A stretch of 32,476 bases of DNA from Deltaproteobacteria bacterium (GTDB lineage: Bacteria; Desulfobacterota; Desulfobaccia; Desulfobaccales; 0-14-0-80-60-11). The stretch spans positions 1 to 32,476 of the forward strand of contig JAKAGH010000002.1 of NCBI GenBank assembly GCA_021817645.1, given 5' to 3'. A program made the translations under genes and the position numbers. A model generated the notes under the pieces. It saw only the letters and a program-made list of their open reading frames with translations, did not search any database and was not told where the DNA came from. Shown piece by piece: positions 24,550 through 32,375 of this stretch. Numbering within the stretch: position 1 is the stretch's first letter; each line of letters opens with the position of its first letter.

Positions 24550-24937
24550 GCCCGGCTCCCAGAAAGGTGGCCCCCTTGAAGATCGGATAACTTGAGATTG
24601 AAGCTCCCCGCGCAGCCGAAGTTCCGGTGCGCCTCGTCGCTACGGGCATTTGCTATACCGATATAGACTTTCTGCGATGACTGGGATGGATGCAGAGGGC
24701 AGGTCGGTAAGAGCCTAAAGGGGTGTCAAGCGCGGCGATCATTTTGTAATCTCTTACCGGTCCTGCCGACAATCTGCTCCATGCCGGAGAGGACAAACAA
24801 CGGGTTGGGAGCATTTGGGGAGGCGAAATTCGGAATTCCGGTACTAAACGGCAGTAATGCGTTGGACCTCAACAGTGTTCGCGAACCCTTCTTCGGCCAG
24901 TCTTCGTTCGCTCCCTACGCCTTGCCCAAAGGGTAAC
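24550..24937 (+). pseudogene. zinc-dependent alcohol dehydrogenase remnant
   Basis: Plus-strand pieces match the N-terminal catalytic region of zinc alcohol dehydrogenases (aryl/benzyl alcohol type). VAPLKIG, a stop, then LEIEAPRAAEVPVRLVATG continuing ICYTDIDFLR carries the ICYTD zinc-ligand segment. After a deletion comes GVKRGDHFVISYRSC (the GDHVVxSYxSC block with the structural-zinc region), and after a frameshift near 24805 LNGSNALDLNSVREPFFGQS followed by SFAPYALPKG and a stop at 24935-24937. The GHE loop, part of the Cys cluster and the entire Rossmann domain are missing. At least two stops and one frameshift make it dead. It sits between the restriction island and the metal efflux operon. 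Confidence 0.65.
24698..24767. repeat. 16-17 bp inverted repeat with 37-base spacer
   Basis: GGCAGGTCGGTAAGAG (24698-24713) faces CTCTTACCGGTCCTGCC (24751-24767), differing by one inserted base and one mismatch. The arms fall inside the alcohol dehydrogenase remnant. No T run follows, so a terminator is unlikely; a small inverted duplication is possible. Confidence 0.5.
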
Positions 24938-25124
24938 ATATCCATATCATAACGAAATATTCTTGCGGGGGCGTATAGTGGCAAGATATCTTTTTTAAAA
25001 ATTTACCGAAGGATTGCTGAATATAAGTTAACTACTCCTTAACCTTCCACAAATTCCCCCTAAATATCTACCAAGACACCAAGGCCCCAGCTAAATGAAA
25101 GACACTACGTCGTCCCTGTACACC
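24938..25124. other. AT-rich intergenic stretch before the efflux promoter
   Basis: 187 AT-rich bases with no ORF, RNA gene or strong hairpin seen. A regulator binding site for the metal efflux operon could lie here, but no clear dyad stands out. Confidence 0.35.
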
Positions 25125-25153
25125 TTGACATGAAGTTAAGGAAAGATTATATT
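25125..25153 (+). promoter_or_regulatory. near-consensus sigma-70 promoter
   Basis: -35 TTGACA at 25125-25130, a 17-bp spacer, and -10 TATATT at 25148-25153. The predicted start site (about 25159-25161) falls only 1-3 bases before the ATG at 25162, so the first transcript would be nearly leaderless. It probably also drives the efflux genes from 25519 on. Confidence 0.75.
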
Positions 25154-25161
25154 TCACCCTT

Positions 25162-25447
25162 ATGAAATTCTCGAGAGGCTCTCGCAGTCTGGGCATGGTG
25201 CTCGTGGGACTCTTCCTCCTGCCGGTGCTGGCATTTACGTGGTGCATACCTTGTCATGCCGATGTCCATAACTGCGCGGGGGATTGCGCCCACAGCGAAT
25301 GTTGTGGCTGCCACTCGATGCCTCTCACGTTCGCGGCTAAGTCCGCAACTGAAGGTCGGTGACTACACCTCACCCTTCCATGCCCTCGAAGAACAACCGC
25401 CACTTAAAATCTTTGCTTCCAGCATTTTTCATCCCCCCCGGGCATAG
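25162..25447 (+). CDS. small secreted Cys/His-rich protein, apparent +1 frameshift
   Basis: The frame from ATG 25162 runs 66 codons to a TGA at 25360-25362. It encodes a signal peptide (MKFSRGSRSLG plus a hydrophobic core to about residue 27) and a cluster of seven Cys and four His: WCIPCHADVHNCAG then DCAHSECCGCHSM. It contains two CXXCH strings. The +1 frame is open across the stop and continues GDYTSPFHALEEQPPLKIFA then SSIFHPPRA, ending at 25447. That proline-rich tail reads like the end of the small Cys-rich proteins found ahead of TolC genes in metal efflux operons. So the intact product is probably about 94 residues, interrupted by one indel, or by recoding. There is no ribosome binding site and the promoter lies directly upstream. 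Metal binding is inferred; heme attachment is less likely in so small a protein. Confidence 0.5.
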
Positions 25448-25518
25448 CCCATCCGCTCTATTTTACCGTCTGTTTTTTAAATAAATTTCAATAGTCACTC
25501 GCGGAACCACGGAGGTGT

Positions 25519-26760
25519 ATGGTGAACCTCAAGAGGCTTGCCGTGGGGGTGGTCTTTTGTTTGGCCCCCCTATGGTCCGGCGGAGTTATGGCCGGACTCC
25601 GGGCCTATTCTCTCCCGGAACTGGAAGAGATGGCCTTGAAGACGCATCCGGCTTTGAAAGTCGCCGGGGCGGAGATCAAGAAGAGTGAAGCGGAACTGCG
25701 CATCGCCCGGCAGTACCCCAACCCGGAAGTGGAAGGTTTGGTGAGCAGTCAAAAGGCCCTGGAAGGGGGAACGTATGGCACAGGCTACACCATCGGTGTT
25801 TCTCAAACCATCGAGTGGCCGGGGCGGCGGGGCAAGAAGCAGGAGGCCGCCCGCTTCGGCATTGACTCGTCCCGCCAGAAGCTCACCCAAGAACAGATCA
25901 ACGTTAGAGCCCGCTGCCGGGAACTCTATTACCGGGTTCTTACCGACGAACAACTGGTGAAGATAACCGCCGAAAACCTGGAATCGGCCAAAACCCTCCT
26001 GGGTATTGCCGAAAAACGGGTGAGCCTGGGAGAAAGCCGACCCATTGAACTGGTCAAGGCCCGGGTGGAGTTTTTTTCTCTGGAACGGGAATATGACAAG
26101 GCCAAAACCACTCTGGCAGGAGACCGGCAGGTTTTGCGGCAGTTCATGGGTAGCGGCTTACCCGCCGATTTCGCCCTGTCCGGCGAAGGCGAAGTCATTG
26201 AGCCGGTCGTGCCCCTGAAGCGCTGGCAAGAAGCAGCCTTTGATTCTCATCCCCTGCTGGCGGCCCAGGAAGCCCAGGTCCGACAGGCGGAGAGCACCCT
26301 GGGGGCGGAGCGCCAGGCCTGGGTACCGGATGTGACGGTGAAGTTTTTCCATACCCAGGATGTGGACCTGAGGGCCACCGGCGGCGGCCTCAGCATTCCC
26401 CTCCCCTTATGGAACCGCAAGGAAGGCGAAGCAGCCAAGGCCGCAGCCGCTAAAAGCCAGGCCGACTCCGAACTCCGACTTCTCAAACAAGACCTGGAAA
26501 CCAAGTTGGCTTCCCAATACAGCCTCTATGAAACGGCCCGGCGGCAGGTAGAGTCCTTTAAGACCGCCATTCTCAAGGAGGCCACCGAATCGCTCCGGGT
26601 GGCCCAGTTCAGCTATGAGCACGGCAAAACCAGCTTGCTGGAACTCCTGGATTCCCGCCGGGTTTATCGGGGTACGGAACAGGACTACTACAAGGCCATG
26701 CTGGATTACCGCCTGGCTCGGGTGGAGCTCTGGCGGCTAGCCGGCGGAGGTGTCAAGTGA
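25519..26760 (+). CDS. TolC/CzcC-family outer membrane factor of heavy-metal efflux
   Basis: 413 residues. GGAGG at 25511-25515 precedes both ATG 25519 (3-base gap) and the in-frame GTG 25522 (6-base gap), so either may be used. A signal peptide ends at about VMA (residue 25). Two outer-membrane efflux repeats follow, each with the long helices typical of TolC (ELEEMALKTHPALKVAGAEI, RARCRELYYRVLTDEQLVKI; later AAFDSHPLLAAQEAQVRQAE and VAQFSYEHGKTSLLELLDSR). It forms the exit channel of the tripartite pump. The stop overlaps the next start (TGATG), so it is coupled to the membrane fusion protein. Confidence 0.92.
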   Translation: MVNLKRLAVGVVFCLAPLWSGGVMAGLRAYSLPELEEMALKTHPALKVAGAEIKKSEAELRIARQYPNPEVEGLVSSQKALEGGTYGTGYTIGVSQTIEWPGRRGKKQEAARFGIDSSRQKLTQEQINVRARCRELYYRVLTDEQLVKITAENLESAKTLLGIAEKRVSLGESRPIELVKARVEFFSLEREYDKAKTTLAGDRQVLRQFMGSGLPADFALSGEGEVIEPVVPLKRWQEAAFDSHPLLAAQEAQVRQAESTLGAERQAWVPDVTVKFFHTQDVDLRATGGGLSIPLPLWNRKEGEAAKAAAAKSQADSELRLLKQDLETKLASQYSLYETARRQVESFKTAILKEATESLRVAQFSYEHGKTSLLELLDSRRVYRGTEQDYYKAMLDYRLARVELWRLAGGGVK

Positions 26761-28022
26761 TGCGGTTGCGTTTGAGCAAGACTAGATGGCTGGTAATCAT
26801 GATGGCTGCTCTGAGTGTAGCATGCCTCCTGGGATGGTACATCTACGAGCGGCATGAGCACGAGCAACATGCTGATCACGATCATGCCAAGCATGACGAT
26901 CATGACAAACATGACGATGCGAAAGAACCCGAGGCGCCGACGCCAGGTCAGGTGAAGCTGACCCCGGAGGCGGTGCAGCAGGCTAAAATTGAGACGGCCC
27001 CTGTGGTTCTCGGTCCCCTGGAAAATCGGGTGTTATTTACCGGAGAGCTGGTCTTCAATGAAGAGCGCCTGGCTAAAATCCGCTCTCGGGTGCCGGGACG
27101 GGTGGTGCAGATCGTCGCCGACTATGGGCAAATGGTGAAGCCGGGGGATGTTCTGGCAATTATTGACAGCGTTGAACTGAGTCAAGCCCAGATGGGCTCC
27201 CGGCAAGCGACAGCCAGATTCAACGCCGCCCAAAAGGCCTATGACCGGGCCCGCCAGCTTTATGAGGGCAAGGCCATCAGCCGGGCCGAACTCCAGGAGC
27301 GCCAGGCCCGTCTGGAAGTTGAGCGGGCCGATCTGGATTATGCCCAAAACCGCCTTCGCCTCCTGGGGGCCGGCGGTGCCATCCCCGCCTCGTTGCCGAA
27401 AGGCTCCCGGTCCGGGGCTAGCTTCGCCCTTCGGACTCCCATTGCCGGGCGGGTGGTGGACCGGAAAGTCACCCCCGGCCTGGTGGTCAAGGAAGAGGAG
27501 GAGCTTTTCACTGTTGCCGACACCTCCGCCCTCTGGTGCTTCGTCCAGATCCCTGAGAAAGATTTGCCTTCAGTGACCGTAGGTTCTCAAGCGACGATAA
27601 CGGTAAGCTCCTTGTCCCAAGAGGAATTTCCGGGCCGGGTGGATTTCCTTGCCGACATGGTGGACAAGACCACTCGCACCGTCCGGGCCCGGGTGCGGGT
27701 GGATAATCCCGACAACCGTCTCAAGGCCGGGATGTTCGCCAATATCGCCGTTCGGGTGGGCCAGCGCACCGTCCTGAGCGTTCCAGAAACCGCAGTCCTG
27801 GCCGCCAACGGCGATCTCTTTGTCTTCGTGGAAATGGCCCCCCGCATCTACCAAAAGCATCTTATCAAGACCGGAGTAAAAGGTGGGGGCCGCGTGGAAG
27901 TGCTGGATGGTCTGGACGCGGATGAGCCGGTGGTGGTGCAGGGAGGCTTCACCCTGAAATCCGAACTGGAGAAGGGCGTCAGCCGGGGCAGCCTCGGCGG
28001 AGGGCATGGACATGCCCATTAG
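26760..28022 (+). CDS. CusB/CzcB-family membrane fusion protein with His-rich segment
   Basis: 420 residues from ATG 26760, which overlaps the TolC stop. One N-terminal membrane anchor (about 10-29) is followed by a His/Asp-rich stretch at 32-53 with eight His (RHEHEQHADHDH and KHDDHDKHDD). The standard order follows: barrel-sandwich halves (RVVQIVADYGQMVKPGDVLA, FALRTPIAGRVVDRKVTPGL), an alpha hairpin between them, a beta-barrel (VTVGSQATITVSS) and a membrane-proximal domain. The protein ends GGGHGHAH. His-rich stretches of this type are metal sinks in zinc, cobalt or nickel efflux proteins. It bridges the pump and the outer membrane channel. Confidence 0.92.
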   Translation: MRLRLSKTRWLVIMMAALSVACLLGWYIYERHEHEQHADHDHAKHDDHDKHDDAKEPEAPTPGQVKLTPEAVQQAKIETAPVVLGPLENRVLFTGELVFNEERLAKIRSRVPGRVVQIVADYGQMVKPGDVLAIIDSVELSQAQMGSRQATARFNAAQKAYDRARQLYEGKAISRAELQERQARLEVERADLDYAQNRLRLLGAGGAIPASLPKGSRSGASFALRTPIAGRVVDRKVTPGLVVKEEEELFTVADTSALWCFVQIPEKDLPSVTVGSQATITVSSLSQEEFPGRVDFLADMVDKTTRTVRARVRVDNPDNRLKAGMFANIAVRVGQRTVLSVPETAVLAANGDLFVFVEMAPRIYQKHLIKTGVKGGGRVEVLDGLDADEPVVVQGGFTLKSELEKGVSRGSLGGGHGHAH

Positions 28023-28045
28023 TGCGGGCTGCGAGGAGGCTGAAG

Positions 28046-31000
28046 ATGATTGAGCGGGTTATTCAAAGCTGCTTGCGGCATCGCTTCCTGGTCCTGATCG
28101 CCCTGGCGGGACTGGTGGCGTACGGGGTTTATGCTTCGATGAAGCTCCAGGTGGATGCCTTCCCGGACGTCACCAATGTCCAGGTGCAAGTCTATACCAC
28201 CTGGCCCGGCATGTCTCCCGAAGAGGTGGAAAAGCAGGTCACCTTCCCAATCGAGGTGCAATTAGCCGGTCTGCCCGACATGACCGAGCTCCGCTCCGTT
28301 TCTCGCTTCGGGTTTTCGCTGATCACTGTGGTCTTCGCCGACCACGTAGACCTCTACTTCGCCCGGCAACTGGTGTTGGAGCGCCTCATCGCTGCTAAGG
28401 AGAAATTGCCCAAGGGCTCGGACCCGGTTCTGGGGCCCATCGCCACGGGCTTAAGCGAAATCTACCAGTACACCCTGGAAGAAGAAAACGCTCCGCCGCC
28501 CGCCACACCCGGCCAGGAGACCGCCCGCCTCATGCGTCTGCGCACCATCCAGGACGCTATTGTCCGGCCCTTTTTGAAAACTGTGCCCGGTGTCACCGAC
28601 ATCAACTCCTTCGGCGGCTATGTCAAGCAATACCAAGTGCAGGTCGATCCTGACCGGCTGCGGAAGTTCGATCTCACCTTGAAGCAGGTTTTCAGCACCC
28701 TAACCGCCAGCAATGCCAATGCCGGCGGCAACGTCCTGGAAAGAGGCAGCGAACAGGCCCTGGTTCGAGGACTCGGGCTGATGCAATCCATCCAGGATAT
28801 TGAAGGGGTGGTACTCAAGGAGGTCAACGGCACCCCGGTCCTGATTAAAGACGTGGCCAAGGTGAGCGAAGGTCCGGCCAGCCGTTGGGGGGCGGTGCTC
28901 AAGGATGGCAAACGGGAAGAAGTGGCGGGCATCGTCCTCATGATCCGGGGGGGCAGCGGCCGGGAGGTGGTGGGTGCGGTCAAGGAAAAGGTCGATAGAC
29001 TGAATGTCGGGGGCGTCCTTCCCAAGGGCGTCACACTCAAGGCCTTCTATGACCGGACCGGTCTGGTCCGGGACTGTATCAACACCGTCGGCCGGGCCAT
29101 CGCCGAGGGCGTCCTCCTGGTGATCCTGGTGGTTTACCTGTTCCTCCGCAGCTTCCGGGGGGCGCTGGTCATCGCCCTCACCCTCCCTTTGGTGGCCCTA
29201 GCCACCTTCATCGCCATGAGGCAAGTGGGCTTGTCGGCCAACCTCATGTCCCTGGGGGGGCTGGCCATTTCCATCGGCATGATCGTGGACAGCACCATCA
29301 TTCAGGTGGAAAACGTCATGCATCACCTCGGGGAGATGAAGCCTGGGCAGAATTTCGGCCAAACGGTGCTCAACGCCGTCCTGGAGGTGCGGAAACCCAG
29401 CCTCTTCGGAGAGCTGATCATCGCCTTGACCTTTCTCCCCATCATGACCCTGCAAGGCATGGAGGGGAAAATGTTCGCGCCCCTGGCCTTCACCGTGGTC
29501 ATTGCGCTTTTGGCCTCCCTGGTTCTTTCCATAGTTGCGATCCCATCCCTGTGCTCGTATGTGCTCAAGCCGGTGCCGGAACGCGTCAGCATCCTGGTGC
29601 GGGCGGCTCAGCGAGTTTACCGTCCGGTACTGGCCCTGGCCCTGGAAAACCGCAAGACCGTGCTGCTGGGCGCCGGGGGTCTTTTGGCGCTGTCTTTAGC
29701 CGCGGTGCCTTTTCTTGGAACCGAGTTTATCCCCCGCCTGGATGAAGGCTATATCACCAATATCACGATCCGTTTGCCGTCGGTCTCCCTGTCCCAGTCG
29801 GTGGAGATGGAGCGCCAGATGCAGCAGGCCCTCTTGAAATTTCCCGAAGTGGAGTCCGTGGTCTCCAAAATCGGCGCCGCGGAGATCGCCACGGAAGCGC
29901 ACGGGGTGGAATCCAGCGAGCCCATCGTGGTCCTTAAGCCCCGGAGTCAGTGGCGCAACGCCCGCACTGTCGAGGATTTGATCGCCAAGATGCGGGTAGA
30001 ACTGGAGAAGATTCCCGGCGTCGCCTACAACTTCTCTCAGCCCATCGCCCACCGGGTGGACCACCTGGTTTCCGGGGTCAAATCCCAGGTGGCGGTGAAG
30101 ATCTTCGGGGATGACATGAACCTGCTCCGGGCCAAGGCCGAAGAGGCGGCCGCCCTCCTGCGGACGGTGCCCGGAGTCACCGACCTCCGGGCCGAGCAGG
30201 TGGCCGGCATGCCGAATCTAAACATCAAGATAGACCGAGCCAAGCTTTCCCGCTACGGCCTCACCGTGGCCGATGTGCAGGAAGTCATTGAAACCGCGGT
30301 GGGCGGCAAGGCGGCCACGGAAATCGTCGAGGGTCAAATACGCGTCGAGGTGGTGGTCCGCTTCCCGGAAGAACGGCGCAACAGTCTGGAGGCCATCGCC
30401 AACGTCCTGGCGACGACTCCGAAAGGAGGGTCCGTCCCCTTGGCGGAGTTGGCCGAGATCATCGAGACCGAAGGGCCGTTGCAGATCAGCCGGGACAATG
30501 CCCGCCGCCGCATCGTGGTGGAGTTCAACATCAAAGGCCGGGACACCGGCAGTGTGGTGACCGACGGTCAAAAATTACTTTCGTCCCGCCTGTCCCTGCC
30601 GCCGGGCTATTACGCCACCTGGGGCGGCACCTTCGAGAACCAGGAGCGGGCCATGCAGCGCCTCCTGCTCATCGTGCCCGTCACCTTGGCCCTGGTGTAT
30701 CTCCTGCTTTTCCTAACCTTCCAATCGCTCCGGTACTCTAGTCTCATCATGCTCAATTTGCCCTTGGCCCTTATAGGCGGCATTTTGGGGCTGCTGATCA
30801 CCGGCCTCTATCTGAGCGTCCCCGCGGCGGTGGGCTTCATCGCCCTCTTCGGGGTGGCAGTATTGAACGGTGTGGTCCTGGTTTCGCAAATCAATCAATT
30901 GCGAGACACGGGGCTCCCCTTAGAAGAATCGGTGCGCCAGGGCTGTGAGCGGCGCCTCAGGCCCGTACTCATGACCGCTCTGGTGGCCATTCTGGGTCTC

Positions 31001-31153
31001 ACCCCGCTCCTGTTTGCCAGCGGGCCGGGCTCGGAATGTCAGCGGCCCCTGGCGGTGGTAGTGGTGGGCGGTCTGTTTACCGCCACCCTGCTCACCCTGG
31101 TGGTCCTACCGGTGCTCTACCAATGGTTCGCCGAGCCAAAGAGGGAATCCTGA
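28046..31153 (+). CDS. CusA/CzcA-family heavy-metal RND efflux pump
   Basis: 1035 residues from ATG 28046, with GGAGG 6 bases upstream; the in-frame GTG at 28022 lacks such a site. Twelve membrane helices with two large periplasmic loops are expected. Typical signatures are CLRHRFLVLIALAG at the start, LQVDAFPDVTNVQVQV, FPIEVQLAGLPD, and a C-terminal GFIALFGVAVLNGVVLVSQI. The proton-relay segment in helix 4 reads SIGMIVDSTIIQVEN (409-423): the Asp (415) and Glu (422) are kept, but the first Asp of the CzcA form DFGIIVDG is Ser409. The Met triad of E. coli CusA appears absent by my alignment (LPSVSLS, HRVDHL, SRYGLT at the three places). That argues against Cu(I)/Ag(I) and for divalent ions; this is inference. 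Confidence 0.93.
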   Translation: MIERVIQSCLRHRFLVLIALAGLVAYGVYASMKLQVDAFPDVTNVQVQVYTTWPGMSPEEVEKQVTFPIEVQLAGLPDMTELRSVSRFGFSLITVVFADHVDLYFARQLVLERLIAAKEKLPKGSDPVLGPIATGLSEIYQYTLEEENAPPPATPGQETARLMRLRTIQDAIVRPFLKTVPGVTDINSFGGYVKQYQVQVDPDRLRKFDLTLKQVFSTLTASNANAGGNVLERGSEQALVRGLGLMQSIQDIEGVVLKEVNGTPVLIKDVAKVSEGPASRWGAVLKDGKREEVAGIVLMIRGGSGREVVGAVKEKVDRLNVGGVLPKGVTLKAFYDRTGLVRDCINTVGRAIAEGVLLVILVVYLFLRSFRGALVIALTLPLVALATFIAMRQVGLSANLMSLGGLAISIGMIVDSTIIQVENVMHHLGEMKPGQNFGQTVLNAVLEVRKPSLFGELIIALTFLPIMTLQGMEGKMFAPLAFTVVIALLASLVLSIVAIPSLCSYVLKPVPERVSILVRAAQRVYRPVLALALENRKTVLLGAGGLLALSLAAVPFLGTEFIPRLDEGYITNITIRLPSVSLSQSVEMERQMQQALLKFPEVESVVSKIGAAEIATEAHGVESSEPIVVLKPRSQWRNARTVEDLIAKMRVELEKIPGVAYNFSQPIAHRVDHLVSGVKSQVAVKIFGDDMNLLRAKAEEAAALLRTVPGVTDLRAEQVAGMPNLNIKIDRAKLSRYGLTVADVQEVIETAVGGKAATEIVEGQIRVEVVVRFPEERRNSLEAIANVLATTPKGGSVPLAELAEIIETEGPLQISRDNARRRIVVEFNIKGRDTGSVVTDGQKLLSSRLSLPPGYYATWGGTFENQERAMQRLLLIVPVTLALVYLLLFLTFQSLRYSSLIMLNLPLALIGGILGLLITGLYLSVPAAVGFIALFGVAVLNGVVLVSQINQLRDTGLPLEESVRQGCERRLRPVLMTALVAILGLTPLLFASGPGSECQRPLAVVVVGGLFTATLLTLVVLPVLYQWFAEPKRES

Positions 31154-31162
31154 AGGAAATAT

Positions 31163-31207
31163 CCCGGATGAACCGGGTAAAAAAGGAGACGCCAATCTTG
31201 AGGCGTC
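31163..31207 (+). promoter_or_regulatory. two hairpins between the pump gene and the lipoprotein
   Basis: CCCGG-ATGAA-CCGGG (31163-31177) and GACGCC-AATCTTGA-GGCGTC (31188-31207) lie in the 67-base gap. Neither has a T run. They may stabilise mRNA ends or lower expression of the lipoprotein relative to the pump. Confidence 0.4.
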
Positions 31208-31220
31208 AAGGAGAAAGGCC

Positions 31221-31814
31221 ATGAAGAACATGGTGCGCGTGGTTCTGGTGGTTTCCCTGGCTGTCATTTTTGCTAGTTGTGGTGCCGCCCGGGAGCAAAC
31301 TCGGACACAATCCTTAAGCGAACGTGAGGGGGTCTTTGAGGAGATCGCCACCGCCGAGGGACCGCCCGCCGGCTTTGCCGATGTGGTCATCAAGGCTTCC
31401 CTTAAAACCCATTTACCTGGAGAAGGTCTCTTGTTGGAGTCTCGTAACTGTCCCCATGGCCAGCCTGCATATCGCTTCATCTTGAATATCGACGGCCAAG
31501 CGGTCACCTGGGATGCTCCCGGCCAACGGGAGAAAACCCCGGTGGCGGGTGACCAGCATTCCCCAGATGAGGGCGACGGTATGAGATATAGGCTGGAGAA
31601 GCGAATCCGACTGCGGGCCGGAACGCATCGGATATATCTTGCCGCTTCAGAAACGAATCTTACCAAGACGGTGACCGTCAACTTACAGGAAGGCAAATCC
31701 TATACCTTGGAATTCCAGCCCATTTATCCAAGATATGCAAAAATGGGCCACCCGGCTTTCCGGCTAGGTTTTTTGGGATTTAACGCAAGCATAGACAATA
31801 CCCCAATTGACTGA
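31221..31814 (+). CDS. lipoprotein of unknown function at the end of the efflux operon
   Basis: 197 residues, with AAGGAGAAAGGCC before the ATG. A lipoprotein signal (MKNMVRVVLVVSLAVIFASC) has its Cys at residue 20. The mature part has beta-rich segments (ADVVIKASLKTHLPGEGLLL, PAYRFILNIDGQAVTWDAPG) and ends in strands THRIYLAASETNLTKTVTVN and KSYTLEFQPIYP that resemble PEGA-like or beta-sandwich surface modules. I do not recognise the family. Position suggests a helper of metal efflux or an envelope protein carried with it. Confidence 0.6.
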   Translation: MKNMVRVVLVVSLAVIFASCGAAREQTRTQSLSEREGVFEEIATAEGPPAGFADVVIKASLKTHLPGEGLLLESRNCPHGQPAYRFILNIDGQAVTWDAPGQREKTPVAGDQHSPDEGDGMRYRLEKRIRLRAGTHRIYLAASETNLTKTVTVNLQEGKSYTLEFQPIYPRYAKMGHPAFRLGFLGFNASIDNTPID

Positions 31815-31984
31815 TTGCCCCTTTAGTTTTAAGAGAACGAGGATGTGGTAGGGTGGTGGTGGTCAGGATTGTCCACTCTACCATATCTCCTTTTGGTTAG
31901 ACCTCTATGCATGCACCCCGCGGGGAGTTATCCAGGCCGGCTCATCACCGAAGGCCACCACGCCTGCGTCCGGCACCCCTACGC

Positions 31985-32126
31985 GAGTTCTGAATACGAA
32001 GGCACCGGCGTGGGTCTGGCCATCGTCCAGCGCATTATCCAGCGCCACGGGGGCCACGTCATGGCTGAAGGCAAGGGGGGGGAAGGCGCTACCTTCTTTT
32101 TTGCCCTGCCCCAAGGAGAGGAGTGA
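31985..32126 (+). pseudogene. histidine kinase ATPase C-terminal remnant
   Basis: The stretch YEGTGVGLAIVQRIIQRHGG, then HVMAEGKGGEGATFFFALP, is the G2 box and closing strand of a HATPase domain from a sensor kinase. Everything upstream (H box, N box, G1 box) is missing, and the preceding sequence does not encode kinase. A short ORF starting earlier could be read through it, but it is best seen as a truncated gene. Confidence 0.7.
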
Positions 32127-32375
32127 GTTGCCGGGCGCTGGCGTCCGGTGCGTTTATAAGAAAGTGTTGCTCACTGCTATCCCCAGAAACTTATCACGGT
32201 CCTGAAAACCTCCACTCGCCAGATCATATCTGGATTTTTCCATAGGCCAGCGATAAGTCTCCCGGATGGCAAGATACCCGCACCCATGGGTCAACACTTG
32301 TTCTGGAAGTGCGTGGGGGTATCAGCGTCCCACATACCGGCAATAGATAATAAATAAATCATATTTCCTTTTCTC
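32127..32375. other. intergenic stretch
   Basis: 249 bases with no supported gene. A weak hairpin CCAGAT-CAT-ATCTGG followed by ATTTTTC (32219-32240) might act as a poor terminator after the kinase remnant. Confidence 0.3.

Noticed and set aside
25162..25362. Small c-type cytochrome, because of two CXXCH strings
   Set aside because: The two strings lie in a dense Cys/His cluster in a very short protein next to a metal efflux operon. Metal binding is more likely than heme attachment.
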